Shown: piece after piece, positions 16,431-24,342 of the stretch
How positions within the stretch are numbered: position 1 is the stretch's first letter
Layout: each line of letters opens with the position of its first letter
DNA from: Cyclobacteriaceae bacterium
GTDB lineage: Bacteria; Bacteroidota; Bacteroidia; Cytophagales; Cyclobacteriaceae
DNA: 40,065 nt
Assembly: GCA_024644875.1 (NCBI GenBank)
Contig: JAHEGY010000037.1
Coordinates: 1 to 40,065 of the forward strand
Direction of reading: 5' to 3'
Position numbers and translations under genes: made by a program
The notes under the pieces: generated by a model
What the model was told of the DNA's origin: nothing
What the model saw: only the letters and a program-made list of their open reading frames with translations
Database searches by the model: none

Positions 16431-17839
16431 TGAAAGAATTTTTATCCGAAGATTTCCTGCTTGATTCAGATATGTCCAGGTCCTTATATTTCGACCATGC
16501 AAGCAAAATGCCCATCATTGATTATCACTGCCATTTGCCACCGGATGAAATTGCAATGAATAAGAATTTTCAAAATCTGACGAAGATATGGTTAGACGGT
16601 GACCATTATAAATGGAGAGCCATGCGAACCAATGGTATTGAGGAGAAATATATTACAGGCAACGCAGGGGATTACGAGAAATTCGAAAAATGGGCGGAAA
16701 CAGTTCCATATACTATGAGAAATCCATTATATCATTGGACACACATGGAATTAAGAAATCCTTTTGGTATAACAGAACTCTTGGATGCCGGGACAGCCAA
16801 AAGCATATACGATCAATGCACTGAGCTTTTAAATTCTGAACATTTCAGCACCAGGAATCTATTGAAGAAATTCAAAGTTGAAGTAGTGTGCACCACGGAT
16901 GATCCCACTGATACATTGGAACATCATGCAAAGATCAGGGAAGATGGATTTGAAACGATGGTATTGCCAGCATTCAGACCTGATAAGGCTATGGCTGCTG
17001 ATGACGTGGTTTTATATAATGAATATCTTGATAAGCTTTCAGATATGTCCAATGTTGATATAAAAGATCTGCAAACCTTAATCGATGCACTAAAATCAAG
17101 GCATGATTATTTTCACTACATGGGTGCCCGGCTTTCTGATCACGGACTGGAAGAAATGTATTCAAGCAGTTTCAAAAAGCTCGAAATTAAGAAGATATTC
17201 AACAGCATCAGGTCAGGTGTTTCTGTATCCAAAAAGAAATTGATGAAATTTAAGTCTGCATTATTAATTTATCTGGCCGAAATGGACCATGAAAAAGGGT
17301 GGACCCAACAATTTCACCTCGGGGCTCTAAGAAATAATAACTCAAGGATGGCATCTGTTTTAGGGCCGGATACCGGATTTGATTCCATAGGAGATAAAGA
17401 GATGGCCAGACCCGTATCTAAATTTCTAAATAATCTAGACAAAACAAATACACTTCCAAAAACGATACTTTATAATTTGAATCCCAGAGATAATTATTTA
17501 TTTGCGACAATGGTCGGGAATTTTAATGATGGTTCAGTGCCCGGTAAGATACAATATGGATCAGGTTGGTGGTTTTTGGATCAAAAGGATGGTATGGAAT
17601 GGCAATTAAATGCCTTGTCAAATCTCGGACTGCTGAGCCGGTTTGTCGGCATGCTTACAGACTCCAGAAGTTTCCTGTCCTATCCAAGGCATGATTATTT
17701 TCGAAGAATATTATGTAATTTAATTGGAAATGATGTGGAAAATGGTTTATTACCGGGTGATCCTGCCTGGTTAGGTCAAATGATAGAGAATATTTCATAT
17801 CATAATGCAAAAAACTTTTTCAACTTTAAATCAAAATAA
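16430..17839 (+). CDS. uxaC: Glucuronate (uronate) isomerase
   Basis: UxaC isomerises D-glucuronate to D-fructuronate and D-galacturonate to D-tagaturonate. The 469-residue product has normal length. It belongs to the amidohydrolase-like fold: IIDYHCHLPPDE carries H33-x-H35, and the family blocks WLDGDHYKWRAMR, VCTTDDPTDTLEHH and MVGNFNDGSVPGKIQYGSGWW are all clear. It overlaps uxaE by one base and is 2 nt before eda, so it is the core of one transcript. No truncation or substitution at the metal-site histidines was seen. Confidence 0.97.
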   Translation: MKEFLSEDFLLDSDMSRSLYFDHASKMPIIDYHCHLPPDEIAMNKNFQNLTKIWLDGDHYKWRAMRTNGIEEKYITGNAGDYEKFEKWAETVPYTMRNPLYHWTHMELRNPFGITELLDAGTAKSIYDQCTELLNSEHFSTRNLLKKFKVEVVCTTDDPTDTLEHHAKIREDGFETMVLPAFRPDKAMAADDVVLYNEYLDKLSDMSNVDIKDLQTLIDALKSRHDYFHYMGARLSDHGLEEMYSSSFKKLEIKKIFNSIRSGVSVSKKKLMKFKSALLIYLAEMDHEKGWTQQFHLGALRNNNSRMASVLGPDTGFDSIGDKEMARPVSKFLNNLDKTNTLPKTILYNLNPRDNYLFATMVGNFNDGSVPGKIQYGSGWWFLDQKDGMEWQLNALSNLGLLSRFVGMLTDSRSFLSYPRHDYFRRILCNLIGNDVENGLLPGDPAWLGQMIENISYHNAKNFFNFKSK

Positions 17840-17841
17840 AT

Positions 17842-18516
17842 ATGGCTCGCTTTAAAAGATTGGAAGTCTACAATAAAATTGTTGATACGGGCATAATTCC
17901 TGTTTTTTATAATAAAGATGCTAATACATGTAAAAAGATCATGAAAGCATGCTATGAAGGTGGTGCCAGGATATTTGAATTTACGAACAGGGGAGACTTT
18001 GCACATGAAGTTTTTTCAGAGATCAGCCATTATGTAGCAGAAAATTTACCGGATATGGTTATTGGTGTGGGATCTGTTGTTGATGGGGCTACAGCATCAT
18101 TATATATTCAATTGGGCGCTGATTTTATTGTATCACCCGTTTTAAAGGAAGATATGGCTATCCTGTGCAACCGGCGAAAAATACCATGGATGCCAGGATG
18201 TGGAACTTTGACCGAAATCGCTAAAGCTGAGGAATTAGGAGCAGAAATAGTTAAGATCTTTCCTGCAAGCCAGATTGGCGGGCCGTCATTCATCAAAAAT
18301 ATTAAAGGACCTTGCCCCTGGACCAATATTTTACCAACCGGGGGCGTCAAGCCAACTGAGGAGAACCTGTCAGAATGGTTTAATGCAGGCGCTTTTTGCG
18401 TGGGAATGGGTTCCCAGCTATTTGTTAAAACATCTGATGGTGAATTTGATTATCCGGGTATTGTACAGAATATGAAGACATCGATCGAAGTCTATAAAAA
18501 GATCAGGTTTAAATAA
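17842..18516 (+). CDS. eda: KDPG / KHG aldolase
   Basis: This class I aldolase cleaves 2-keto-3-deoxy-6-phosphogluconate to pyruvate and glyceraldehyde 3-phosphate, the last step of hexuronate catabolism. The 224-residue product has the base E46 in RIFEFTNRG, the phosphate/carboxylate-binding PWMPGCGTLTE block, the Schiff-base lysine K138 in EIVKIFPAS, and the NILPTGGV loop. E. coli Eda uses the equivalent glutamate and lysine. It starts 2 nt after uxaC. The kinase and dehydratase that would make its substrate are not in the window. Confidence 0.95.
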   Translation: MARFKRLEVYNKIVDTGIIPVFYNKDANTCKKIMKACYEGGARIFEFTNRGDFAHEVFSEISHYVAENLPDMVIGVGSVVDGATASLYIQLGADFIVSPVLKEDMAILCNRRKIPWMPGCGTLTEIAKAEELGAEIVKIFPASQIGGPSFIKNIKGPCPWTNILPTGGVKPTEENLSEWFNAGAFCVGMGSQLFVKTSDGEFDYPGIVQNMKTSIEVYKKIRFK

Positions 18517-18548
18517 TCCGATTGCGGGTGAATTATGATTCAGTAGAA

Positions 18549-19553
18549 ATGGGTATAACAATCTTGAAGTTAGGACAGGCAGGGAAGTACACCGCAATAG
18601 TCTTTCTTTTTATGGCTCTGTTAAGTGGATGTAAAGAATTGAGGGATAAGAGGTATCTAAAACTTGCTCACACTTTACCGCCCGATCATCCTGTTCATGA
18701 AGCCATGGTATTTATGGCGGAGAGGTGTTCAGAACTATCGAAAGGTAAAATGGAAATCGAGATCTATCCCAGCGAACAACTTGGATCTGAACAACAGTGC
18801 GTTGAACTTTTGCAGATCGGAAGTCTTGCCATTACCAAAGTTTCAGCTGCCGTAATGGAAAGTTTTACCGAGGATTACAAAGTACTTGGATTACCATATA
18901 TCTTCAGGGATAGCGCTCATGCTGTTAATGTGCTGGATGGGGAGATAGGGCGGGAATTATTATTAAGTACAGAAAATCGATACATCCGTGGCCTGTGTTT
19001 TTATGATGCCGGCAGCAGAAGTTTCTATACAATAGATAAACCCATATTAAATCCTTCTGATCTGGAAGGCATGAAGATCCGTGTAATGAAGAGTAAAACC
19101 GCCATGGATATGGTTAAAGCGCTTGGAGGCTCCCCAACACCAATATCCTATGGTGAATTATACACTGCCTTGCAAAGCGGGGTGGTCGACGGCGCAGAGA
19201 ACAACCCACCTAGTTTCTATACTTCCCACCATTATGAGGTGTGTAAACATTACGCACTTGATGAGCATACCGCCGTACCGGATGTTCTGATCATCAGCCA
19301 GCACATATGGAATAAATTAAGCGATCAGGAAAAATCATGGATCCAACAGGCTGCAACTGAATCAGTGGCATTAGAAAGGAAACTATGGTCTGAATCAGTT
19401 AAAAAATCCCTTGCAGAGGTTCAAAAGGCAGGAGTAACCGTTTATTATCCTGACAAATCCCTCTTTGCAGAAAAAGTAGATGAAGTTTATGACTCCTATA
19501 AGGATCAGGAAAGATTATACAGTTATATTAAAAGGATACAGGCGGCTCAATAG
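18549..19553 (+). CDS. dctP: TRAP transporter solute-binding protein, DctP family
   Basis: This is the extracytoplasmic binding subunit of a TRAP transporter. From ATG 18549 the protein is 334 residues with a lipobox LLSGC (C28), so it should be a membrane-anchored lipoprotein, not a free periplasmic protein. The family blocks LAHTLPPDHPVHEAM, MKIRVMKSK (with the conserved substrate-carboxylate-binding arginine) and YTALQSGVVDGAENN are present. TTG 18522 or GTG 18528 are possible earlier starts, but the ATG gives a better signal. Its place after uxaE-uxaC-eda suggests a uronate or aldonate ligand (inference). Confidence 0.93.
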   Translation: MGITILKLGQAGKYTAIVFLFMALLSGCKELRDKRYLKLAHTLPPDHPVHEAMVFMAERCSELSKGKMEIEIYPSEQLGSEQQCVELLQIGSLAITKVSAAVMESFTEDYKVLGLPYIFRDSAHAVNVLDGEIGRELLLSTENRYIRGLCFYDAGSRSFYTIDKPILNPSDLEGMKIRVMKSKTAMDMVKALGGSPTPISYGELYTALQSGVVDGAENNPPSFYTSHHYEVCKHYALDEHTAVPDVLIISQHIWNKLSDQEKSWIQQAATESVALERKLWSESVKKSLAEVQKAGVTVYYPDKSLFAEKVDEVYDSYKDQERLYSYIKRIQAAQ

Positions 19554-19563
19554 ATCTCTAAAT

Positions 19564-20040
19564 ATGAAATTGCGCAGACATGTAGATTCAATCCTTGAAA
19601 AACTGCTTATTTTATTGCTGAGCATTCTGGTGATTGATGTATTGTGGCAGGTAATAAGCCGATATATTCTGTCCTCCCCGAGTTCCTTCACTGATGAACT
19701 TGCCGGCTTTCTATTGATCTGGGTGAGTCTCTTTGGGGCGGCATACGTTACTGGCCGGCAGGAACATTTGGCAATTGATTTGCTGCTTCAGAAGTCTAAC
19801 ATTAAGAATAAAACCAGACTGGAATTGTTTATACACGTTGCAATTTTCCTGTTTTCTTTTTTTGTGCTGGTAATTGGAGGGGCCTGGCTGGTCTATTCAA
19901 GATTTATCTTGGAAGTAAAATCGGCAGCACTACAACTGCCATTGGGATATGTATATATCGTTCTTCCTGTTAGCGGACTAATTATTCTGTTTTATTCAAT
20001 AGATAACAGTTTGAATTTGTTAAAATCAGAAAATAAATAA
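19564..20040 (+). CDS. dctQ: TRAP transporter small permease, DctQ family
   Basis: This 158-residue membrane protein has four predicted hydrophobic segments. It carries the DctQ block FTDELAGFLLIWVSLFGAAY and a GRQEHLAIDLLL loop after it. DctQ is the small membrane subunit of TRAP transporters and contacts DctM and the binding protein. The ATG at 19564, 10 nt after the dctP stop, is chosen over an earlier in-frame ATG inside dctP, because the hydrophobic core starts shortly after it. It precedes dctM by 7 nt, in the standard P-Q-M order. Confidence 0.92.
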   Translation: MKLRRHVDSILEKLLILLLSILVIDVLWQVISRYILSSPSSFTDELAGFLLIWVSLFGAAYVTGRQEHLAIDLLLQKSNIKNKTRLELFIHVAIFLFSFFVLVIGGAWLVYSRFILEVKSAALQLPLGYVYIVLPVSGLIILFYSIDNSLNLLKSENK

Positions 20041-20047
20041 AGTTTAC

Positions 20048-21514
20048 ATGGAATATTTGGGGGTATTAATATTGGTGGCGAGTTTTATTTTTCTGTTATC
20101 CATAGGTGTTCCGATTGCTTACTCAATTGGTATTTCCGGCATACTGACCATGCTGGTTAGTATTGATTCATTACCAGCTTTCACCACTTTTGCCCAGCGA
20201 ATGGCTACTGGTCTTGACAGTTTTGCTCTATTGGCCATACCCTTTTTCATTCTGGCAGGCTATATAATGAATTCAGGCGGGATCGCCCACAGGTTGATTG
20301 ATTTTGCAAAAGTACTGGTAGGCGGGTTAACGGGTGGGCTGGCCTACGTAAATGTGATCGCTAATATGCTTTTTGGAGCAATTTCCGGCTCATCGGCAGC
20401 AGCAGCCTCTGCTATTGGGAGTATCATGGGACCGGAAATGGATAAAGAAAAGTACGATAGAAATTTTAGTGCAGCAGTAAATATAAGTTCAGCGACGACT
20501 GGTTTATCCATTCCACCAAGTAATGTTCTTATTGTTTATTCCCTGGCAAGTGGTGGTGCTTCAATTACGGCCTTATTTCTTGCTGGGTATATCCCCGGAA
20601 TTCTGACAGGTATTGCTATAATGATCACTTCCATGTCTCTTTTGATCTATCAGAAAAAAGGCATCAAAGGTGTTGCGTTTTCCCTTTTAAAAATATTAAT
20701 AATTTCAGTCCTTATTTTGATACTTATCAGTGCTATGCTCTATGCACATAATAATTTTTCATCCACCATGTATCGATTTATCTGGATCCTTTTAATAGGG
20801 ATATTCATTTTATTCTCAGGATGGAAGATCAGGAAAAATAAGGAAAAAACATTCCTGGGATTAAAGAAATTCTGGGCTGCTTTCCCAAGCCTTATGATGC
20901 TTGTAATTGTCATAGGTGGTATTGTGGCAGGTTTTTTTACCGCAACCGAAGCCTCTGCTATTGCGGTATTGTATGCTTTGATCCTTGCACTTTTGTATAG
21001 GGAGATCACCTACAAAGACCTGCCTGAAATTTTACTTCAATCGGTAAGAACTACATCCATAGTGATGTTGCTGGTAGCGGCCTGTATGGGCCTTTCATGG
21101 ATCATGGCTTATGAGAACATCCCCCAAAATGTCAGTGCCGGATTGTTGAGCATCAGTGATAACCCATTCATCATATTACTGATAATAAATTTGATTCTAT
21201 TGTTCGTAGGTGTATTTATGGATATGACGCCTGCAGTGCTGATATTCACCCCCATATTCCTCCCGATAGTCCAGACACAATTGGGATTATCACCTATTCA
21301 TTTTGGAATTATTATGGTGCTTAACTTAAGTGTTGGTTTATGCACTCCTCCGGTTGGCTCAGTATTGTTTATTGGCTGCAGTGTCGCTGGAGTTAAAATT
21401 CAGGATGTAATTAAGCCTTTGCTCCCGATGTTTATAGCAATGATTGCTGTTCTTATGCTGGTGACTTATCTCCCGGATCTGTCCCTTTGGTTGCCTGAAT
21501 TATTCGGATACTAA
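20048..21514 (+). CDS. dctM: TRAP transporter large permease, DctM family, with extra insert
   Basis: This is the ion-coupled transport subunit, 488 residues and almost entirely hydrophobic. Family blocks include the GVPIAYSIGISG start, AIPFFILAGYIMNSGGIA, MLFGAISGSSAAAASAIG, SIPPSNVLIVYSLASGG and NLSVGLCTPPVGSVLFIGC. DctM proteins are usually about 425-430 residues. Here about 60 extra residues (roughly 208-268) with two additional hydrophobic stretches lie between the SLLIYQKKG segment and the conserved FWAAFPSLMMLVIVIGGI block. Both sides of the insert align with the family, so it is not a frameshift. Transport of hexuronates is inferred from the operon. Confidence 0.93.
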   Translation: MEYLGVLILVASFIFLLSIGVPIAYSIGISGILTMLVSIDSLPAFTTFAQRMATGLDSFALLAIPFFILAGYIMNSGGIAHRLIDFAKVLVGGLTGGLAYVNVIANMLFGAISGSSAAAASAIGSIMGPEMDKEKYDRNFSAAVNISSATTGLSIPPSNVLIVYSLASGGASITALFLAGYIPGILTGIAIMITSMSLLIYQKKGIKGVAFSLLKILIISVLILILISAMLYAHNNFSSTMYRFIWILLIGIFILFSGWKIRKNKEKTFLGLKKFWAAFPSLMMLVIVIGGIVAGFFTATEASAIAVLYALILALLYREITYKDLPEILLQSVRTTSIVMLLVAACMGLSWIMAYENIPQNVSAGLLSISDNPFIILLIINLILLFVGVFMDMTPAVLIFTPIFLPIVQTQLGLSPIHFGIIMVLNLSVGLCTPPVGSVLFIGCSVAGVKIQDVIKPLLPMFIAMIAVLMLVTYLPDLSLWLPELFGY

Positions 21515-21540
21515 AAAAAAATCCCGCTATGAACGGGATA
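21515..21540 (-). terminator. Terminator of the CBS-domain gene, overlapping its stop
   Basis: On the minus strand ATCCCG (21540 down) pairs with CGGGAT across a TTCATAG loop that contains the TAG stop codon of the CBS gene, and is followed by eight or nine Ts. It is a compact intrinsic terminator for the CBS gene. On the plus strand there is no T-tract, so it would not efficiently end the dctM transcript. Confidence 0.7.
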
Positions 21541-22027
21541 CTTTAACTTCATTCTGCCAGGTCGTAACATCCATGGCTTTTACAGCTCTTAAGATATCCC
21601 TGCGGCTGACCTGCCCAACCAGGCGTCCTTTATCGTCTGTAACAGGAAACCTTTTATAGTTTTTCTTCAGAAATTCATTGGCTACATCTACAACATCCGC
21701 TTCAACACTAACTGTTTTTAGATTCGTAGTCATATATTTCGATACTTTACTGGTTGATATGGGCTGGTTATGATAAACGCTATCAATAATAACCGTGATA
21801 CAATCTTTTTCCGAGATCATCCCAACCAATTCCTTTTTTTCATTTAAAACAGGGGCTCCGGAGATCTGATGTTCGATCATGCTATCAATAGCTTTCATTA
21901 TATCTGTTTCCGGGGTAAATGTAATCAGATCGGTAGTCATGTACTTTGTCACCGGCTCATAGTTTGAGCTCGTACCGACCTTTGATTCGCTGTCTCCTTT
22001 TCTTACTAATTTTGGTTTAAAATTCAT
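21527..22027 (-). CDS. CBS-domain pair protein
   Basis: This soluble 166-residue protein consists almost only of two CBS domains, about residues 28-85 and 95-155. It shows repeated MTTDLITFTPETDI / MTTNLKTVSVEADV starts and LVGMISEKDC / LVGQVSRRDI ends. Stand-alone CBS pairs bind adenine nucleotides and often regulate other enzymes or transporters. No effector domain is attached. It converges with the TRAP operon; a functional link is not shown. Its stop codon lies in a terminator loop. Confidence 0.88.
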   Translation of the reverse strand: MNFKPKLVRKGDSESKVGTSSNYEPVTKYMTTDLITFTPETDIMKAIDSMIEHQISGAPVLNEKKELVGMISEKDCITVIIDSVYHNQPISTSKVSKYMTTNLKTVSVEADVVDVANEFLKKNYKRFPVTDDKGRLVGQVSRRDILRAVKAMDVTTWQNEVKVSRS

Positions 22028-22248
22028 ATTTATTAATGTTTGGTATAGTGTTCTTGTGCTAATATTTTATTATGCTTTTGATAGGCATAGCCTGTAAAAG
22101 TATGCATTTTTTTCATGATTCCAAAATATTGGTATTGCCAGATTATGATCTTTTAGTTAAGGAGGGATGAATTCATTAACCAGTCCTTATGTAGATGGAA
22201 TTCATATAAATACCTATCTTTATGATCAAATACTAATTATATTTTTGT
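22028..22248. other. Divergent intergenic region
   Basis: This 221-bp AT-rich spacer lies between the divergent CBS and SGNH-hydrolase genes. A plus-strand TATTTTTG box (22240-22247) matches TAnnTTTG but ends 1 nt before the ATG, so its use would give a leaderless message. A small AGGC/GCCT repeat lies near 22085. I see no coding sequence or known RNA here. Confidence 0.3.
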
Positions 22249-22899
22249 ATGATGAAAGTGGTCATTGCTCTTGTCTCTTTGATTTTGTTTTTCGAAGACA
22301 ATCCTGATCCATTGCGGTTTCAGGATGAAATTAATACGTATAAAAAGGCTGATAAAACTGATCCTCCTCCTGATGGATGTTTTTTGTTTATTGGGAGTTC
22401 CTCTATGCGAATGTGGAAATCACTACGGGAAGATTTCAAAGATTATCCGGTAATTAACAGAGGCTTTGGAGGATCGCATTTCTCAGATGCCATATACTAT
22501 TTTGAAGACTTGATTCTCGCATATAATCCTGAGAAGATCGTTATTTATGAAGGAGATAATGATATAGCTGGCAATAAAAGTCCCAAAACAATCATGAAGG
22601 ACCTTAAAGAACTTCTTAGAATGATTCGAGGTAATCTGGACCATCCGGATATCGCTATTATCTCCGCAAAACCAAGTCCAAGAAGATGGGATTTAAAAGA
22701 TAAATATGAAAAATTAAATGCGAAATTTAAAAAGCTTGCCAGTAAAAATGAGGATTTAACATATATTGATGTTTATACAGATATGCTAAATGAGAAAGGC
22801 TTTCCGGAACCAGAACTTTTTCTGGAAGATAGTCTTCATATGACCGAAAAAGGTTACCAGATCTGGAAAGAACAAATACGGTCTTTTGTTGAAAATTAG
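22249..22899 (+). CDS. SGNH/GDSL-type hydrolase, probably exported
   Basis: This putative esterase has 216 residues. A short hydrophobic N-terminus (VVIALVSLILFF) could be a signal peptide or anchor. The SGNH blocks are GSSS around S51 (nucleophile), RGFGGS with an oxyanion glycine, the EGDND block with the oxyanion asparagine, and DSLHMTEKGY with D194 and H197 completing the triad. It resembles the PAF-acetylhydrolase-like GDSL subgroup. The start is one of two tandem ATGs (22249 or 22252). The next gene starts 31 nt later. Natural substrate unknown; carbohydrate or lipid esters are possible. Confidence 0.85.
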   Translation: MMKVVIALVSLILFFEDNPDPLRFQDEINTYKKADKTDPPPDGCFLFIGSSSMRMWKSLREDFKDYPVINRGFGGSHFSDAIYYFEDLILAYNPEKIVIYEGDNDIAGNKSPKTIMKDLKELLRMIRGNLDHPDIAIISAKPSPRRWDLKDKYEKLNAKFKKLASKNEDLTYIDVYTDMLNEKGFPEPELFLEDSLHMTEKGYQIWKEQIRSFVEN

Positions 22900-22930
22900 A
22901 TTTCCCGAAACAAACCCCATGCACTCAACA

Positions 22931-23599
22931 ATGAAATCTCTTGTAATATTACCCTTAGTTTTAGTTTCTTTCAATACCTTTCCTCAGGATTGGTTTACAG
23001 TGCATGCCCAAGGTGAAAGTATCCCCGGGTATGTTCTTGGAATAGCCGGTGATACCATCATGGGAGCGGTTAAATATGACTACCCTGTAGTTATGCAGAA
23101 AAGAGTATACTTTAATCCCTTGCAGGGATCTGCAGATATGAAAGAATATACTCCCGAAAATATAAGAGGCTATTCTATAAATGAAAAATTATGGGTCAGC
23201 ACCACAGTAGTTATGGAAACCTATAATGGACAATATAAATTCAAGAGGTTTGGAATACTTGAATCTGATCCCGGGCCAATTTCCCTTTTGCGCGTATTTG
23301 ATGAGCAGGATAAACTTAAAAAGAAAATTAACAGTGAAGAGGCTGAAAGAATGACTAAGAACATCATGTTAGATTATCCTGAAAACTCACTTAAAAGCCT
23401 GTATATCAAGAAGACGGACGGAGAGGCTGAATTGCTATCGGCTAAATCCTTCAGAAAATCATTTATATCGAAAATAAGGATATATGTTGGTGATTTTGAT
23501 GATTTGATGAAAAAAATTGAATCTAAACAATATCAAATAAAAGATATAAGAAAGATCGTTACCGAATATAATAATTGGTTTGAATCGAAGTTTCAATAA
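22931..23599 (+). CDS. Secreted protein of unknown function
   Basis: I do not recognise a characterised family. From ATG 22931 (another in-frame ATG is at 22919) the product is 222 residues with a signal peptide (SLVILPLVLVSFNTFPQ). The mature part opens with a GYVLGIAGDTIMGAVKYDY strand-rich stretch, a pattern I have seen in uncharacterised Bacteroidota secreted proteins, and ends in a charged region (SKQYQIKDIRKIVTEYNNW) likely to be helical. It follows the SGNH hydrolase by 31 nt on the same strand and may be co-expressed. It converges with the GIN-domain lipoprotein gene, with only 2 nt between the stops. Confidence 0.7.
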   Translation: MKSLVILPLVLVSFNTFPQDWFTVHAQGESIPGYVLGIAGDTIMGAVKYDYPVVMQKRVYFNPLQGSADMKEYTPENIRGYSINEKLWVSTTVVMETYNGQYKFKRFGILESDPGPISLLRVFDEQDKLKKKINSEEAERMTKNIMLDYPENSLKSLYIKKTDGEAELLSAKSFRKSFISKIRIYVGDFDDLMKKIESKQYQIKDIRKIVTEYNNWFESKFQ

Positions 23600-23601
23600 A
23601 A

Positions 23602-24339
23602 TTAATCTGATAAGTAGATTAATTGTCCTGTGCTTCTTACCGTTACATCAAGCGTTTCCGGTTCATGGAAATAATAAACATTACCTGTGCTTTGAATTAT
23701 TCCTTCGAGTTTATTCACAGGATATAATTCGACTCTATTTGAGCCATTGTGATCAATTATTATATCTATAGCAGAAAGGTTTCTGGCAAGGAAACGACTG
23801 TCAGCTGTAATGATCAGATCAAGAAAATCTGCATTTCCACTAAAAGTGAAATTCGAAATATATTTTGACTCCACAAACAGAGAATCCAGATCAATATTCA
23901 TGTCAAAATTCCCTGTCCCATCGGAGAAAATACTCAGATTTTCTAGAATCAAAGTTTCTTTAGAATAAATATTGGCAAAATCGAAGATCTCTATTCCGGA
24001 AATATTGTTGGAAAATATATAGACACCCGGATTTTCCGGAGATCTGACCCAATTGCATGAATTATCATTTGTAATGGTGAGTGTCCTATCTTCGACAGTG
24101 AGATGAATTTGAGGGATAAGATTTTTCCCGGCTTTTATTACTATACGCTGCTCCGTTGAGTTAATTAAATAAATGTCTACCTCATCAAATGCCTTGATAA
24201 TAATAAAAGAATCAAGTTGAATTTCCTGTTCGATAAGCTCACCCGGCTTCTTAAAACAACCAAACGCGTTCTCGCTGTCACAACTCGAAAAAGTTAAAGC
24301 ACAACAAACAATCGATATGAATACGATCAGCCTTATCAT
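23602..24339 (-). CDS. GIN-domain lipoprotein (DUF2807 family)
   Basis: This 245-residue lipoprotein (signal with TFSSC lipobox) has repeated short beta-strand motifs such as LILENLSIFSDGTGNFDMNI and ESKYISNFTFSGNADFLDLI, typical of the putative auto-transporter adhesin head GIN domain. The fold is expected to be a right-handed beta-helix facing the periplasm or surface. The role of such proteins in Bacteroidota is not defined. It starts 3 nt after the PagL-like gene and is surely co-transcribed with it. Confidence 0.8.
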   Translation of the reverse strand: MIRLIVFISIVCCALTFSSCDSENAFGCFKKPGELIEQEIQLDSFIIIKAFDEVDIYLINSTEQRIVIKAGKNLIPQIHLTVEDRTLTITNDNSCNWVRSPENPGVYIFSNNISGIEIFDFANIYSKETLILENLSIFSDGTGNFDMNIDLDSLFVESKYISNFTFSGNADFLDLIITADSRFLARNLSAIDIIIDHNGSNRVELYPVNKLEGIIQSTGNVYYFHEPETLDVTVRSTGQLIYLSD

Positions 24340-24342
24340 TAA

